A stretch of DNA of 64,000 nt, taken from Paenibacillus sp. Soil787 (GTDB lineage: Bacteria > Bacillota > Bacilli > Paenibacillales > NBRC-103111). The notes beneath the pieces were generated by a model, which saw nothing but the letters and a program-made list of their open reading frames with translations, searched no databases and was not told the DNA's origin. A program made the translations under genes and the position numbers. The stretch lies in contig NZ_LMSP01000048.1 of the NCBI RefSeq assembly GCF_001429545.1, positions 257,843 to 321,842 on the forward strand, given 5' to 3'. Each line of letters opens with the position of its first letter. The stretch's first letter is position 1. Positions 62,941 through 64,000 of this stretch are shown here, piece after piece.

Positions 62941-64000
62941 TTATTTAATTCGCCACGTCGCAAAACCCGAGCTCATTGTTTGGCAGCGACCGATCGCTTT
63001 ATCCGCCGTACCGATATCTTTGCTCCATTCTAAGTGATAACGGAATTCGTAAAACCCGCCGAGCGTCGCCTTAAAATTCGTTTCCCAATAATTGGTCATC
63101 ACCCAAGCGTACAGTTGTCGCTCGGTATCTTCCCGCTGCTGCGTATGCAGCAGTCTTTTGCCATGCTCCAGAGATCCTAACTGCATGAGCGGCGTATCCG
63201 GGGTAGCGATCATCAGCGAACGGTCATCGCTTACAAACGCCAGCCCCTCCTGAACGCAAGAATAATCGAGCAGCGTTCCCGGCAGCTGGTCGGTCCATGG
63301 ACGCACGAGCGCTCCGGACTTATCAAACCATAACGTTTCATTGTCTAAGCTTCCGTTCGTGAACGGGAGTGAAATATAGACGTTTTCCGGTTCCCATACG
63401 CTGTCTTTATGAAAGCGAACGGCAACATCTACCCGGTTAATCGTCGCATAAAGCTTTAAAAACAGCGAATAATAGCTCATCCCCGGCGTTTGAAACTGGA
63501 GCTCGACGACGCCGTACAACGGACCGCTCCCAACTGCTTTCGCCTTAACTATTCGTCCGGCCGAGCGCTTCACGTTCAGACCTTTCCTGTTGCGGCCCAT
63601 CGAAGAGCGGGCAGTGTAGATGCTGCTCGGGTTGATCGGGTCAACAGCAGGCGTCACCTCGTACACGGGCGTGAACGCTCCGTGCTTTCGGTCCGCGCGG
63701 ATCATCTCTTCTCCGGTTTCCTTATTCACCCAGGAGACGATCCCTTCGTCTTCACTCCAACGGATAACCGCAAACGGTGATTCGACAGCATACTGCGAAA
63801 TAATGAACGCTTCTTGCTCTGCTCCGTGAGAGTATATATCCTCGATGTCATTAATCGTTTCAGCACCGACCAGCTTGAAGTTACTCGTCGTTTTCGCTTT
63901 TGAAACCTCCGCCGGCCGGATGAAAAATTGTTTCTGCTCACCCGGCTGTAAGTCCGCTTCGACCGTAACCGTCTGATAGCCTCGCTGCGAAGGGACGACC
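62941..64000 (-). CDS. GH38 (alpha-mannosidase-like) C-terminal part, cut by the window edge
   Basis: The frame is open from the stop at 62941 to the last base, giving the final 353 residues. SQRGYQTVTVEADLQPGEQK begins the beta-sandwich after the catalytic part. Typical GH38 C-domain sequence follows: SPFAVIRWSEDEGIVSWVNK, VVELQFQTPGMSYYSLFLKL, WEPENVYISLPFTNGSLDNE and ATPDTPLMQLGSLEHGKRLL. The catalytic N-domain lies beyond the window. The start and the exact glycosidase specificity are therefore unknown. Confidence 0.75.
   Translation of the reverse strand, partial: VVPSQRGYQTVTVEADLQPGEQKQFFIRPAEVSKAKTTSNFKLVGAETINDIEDIYSHGAEQEAFIISQYAVESPFAVIRWSEDEGIVSWVNKETGEEMIRADRKHGAFTPVYEVTPAVDPINPSSIYTARSSMGRNRKGLNVKRSAGRIVKAKAVGSGPLYGVVELQFQTPGMSYYSLFLKLYATINRVDVAVRFHKDSVWEPENVYISLPFTNGSLDNETLWFDKSGALVRPWTDQLPGTLLDYSCVQEGLAFVSDDRSLMIATPDTPLMQLGSLEHGKRLLHTQQREDTERQLYAWVMTNYWETNFKATLGGFYEFRYHLEWSKDIGTADKAIGRCQTMSSGFATWRIK

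Overview
The window looks like a chromosomal segment of a spore-forming soil Firmicute close to Paenibacillus. This is inferred from gene content, not from a marker gene. The signs are YesM/YesN-type sensor-regulator pairs beside sugar ABC transporters without their own ATPase, a KinB-like sporulation kinase, T-box leaders, perfect cre-type sites, very large secreted carbohydrate-active proteins with LamG, F5/8 and FIMAH modules, strong AGGAGG ribosome sites and frequent TTG starts. No rRNA, tRNA, CRISPR array or intact insertion sequence is visible.

Layout. 1-9.5 kb: small genes and gene remnants (transposase tail, MerR and Gfo/Idh pseudogenes), an azoreductase divergent from its TetR repressor, a deoxyribonucleotidase, two copper-amine-oxidase-type secreted proteins and a serine hydrolase. 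9.6-15.4 kb: a collapsed glutaminyl-tRNA synthetase gene still joined to T-box Stem I, a ROK glucokinase, a frameshifted YCF48-like lipoprotein, an orphan sugar-binding lipoprotein and a double GNAT protein. 15.6-17.7 kb: a MutS2-like ATPase without an Smr domain, behind a leader with a tiny upstream ORF and a strong intrinsic terminator. 18-25 kb: two decayed P-loop kinases, two membrane proteins, an amino-acid-binding lipoprotein and a T-box-controlled methionyl-tRNA synthetase. 25-34 kb: an NCS1 permease, a KinB-like kinase, a secreted alginate-lyase-family protein and a serine hydrolase. 34-40 kb: MerR, MarR-GNAT and an NAD-dependent epimerase, then an operon of a fatty-acid-desaturase-family protein, a glutathione-independent formaldehyde dehydrogenase and a TIM-barrel isomerase. 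40-45 kb: a phytanoyl-CoA-dioxygenase-family protein divergent from an AraC regulator, surrounded by debris. 45-59 kb: a polysaccharide-utilisation locus with two giant tandem GH95-like paralogues, a YesN/YesM pair and a sugar ABC importer. 59-64 kb: an esterase/SDR/ferritin-like di-iron operon divergent from another AraC regulator, then the end of a GH38-type gene running off the right edge.

How it fits together. The 45-59 kb block reads as one sugar-scavenging system: binding protein, two permeases, histidine kinase and response regulator in one transcript, with two secreted glycoside hydrolases downstream. Three of its promoters share an upstream motif at nearly constant distance from the -10 box, which suggests one regulator, and two carry perfect cre sites. 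Three unrelated oxygenase-type enzymes (desaturase fold, Fe/2-oxoglutarate fold, ferritin fold) lie within about 23 kb, each with a nearby AraC gene or remnant, suggesting niche-specific catabolism of methylated or plant-derived compounds.

The region is unusually rich in broken genes: at least a dozen remnants, several with a single frameshift or stop. It also carries a dispersed family of hairpin-forming intergenic repeats. The most original candidates are the attenuator-controlled Smr-less MutS2 gene, the permuted LamG domain inside the GH95-like proteins, and the ferritin-like/SDR/esterase operon.
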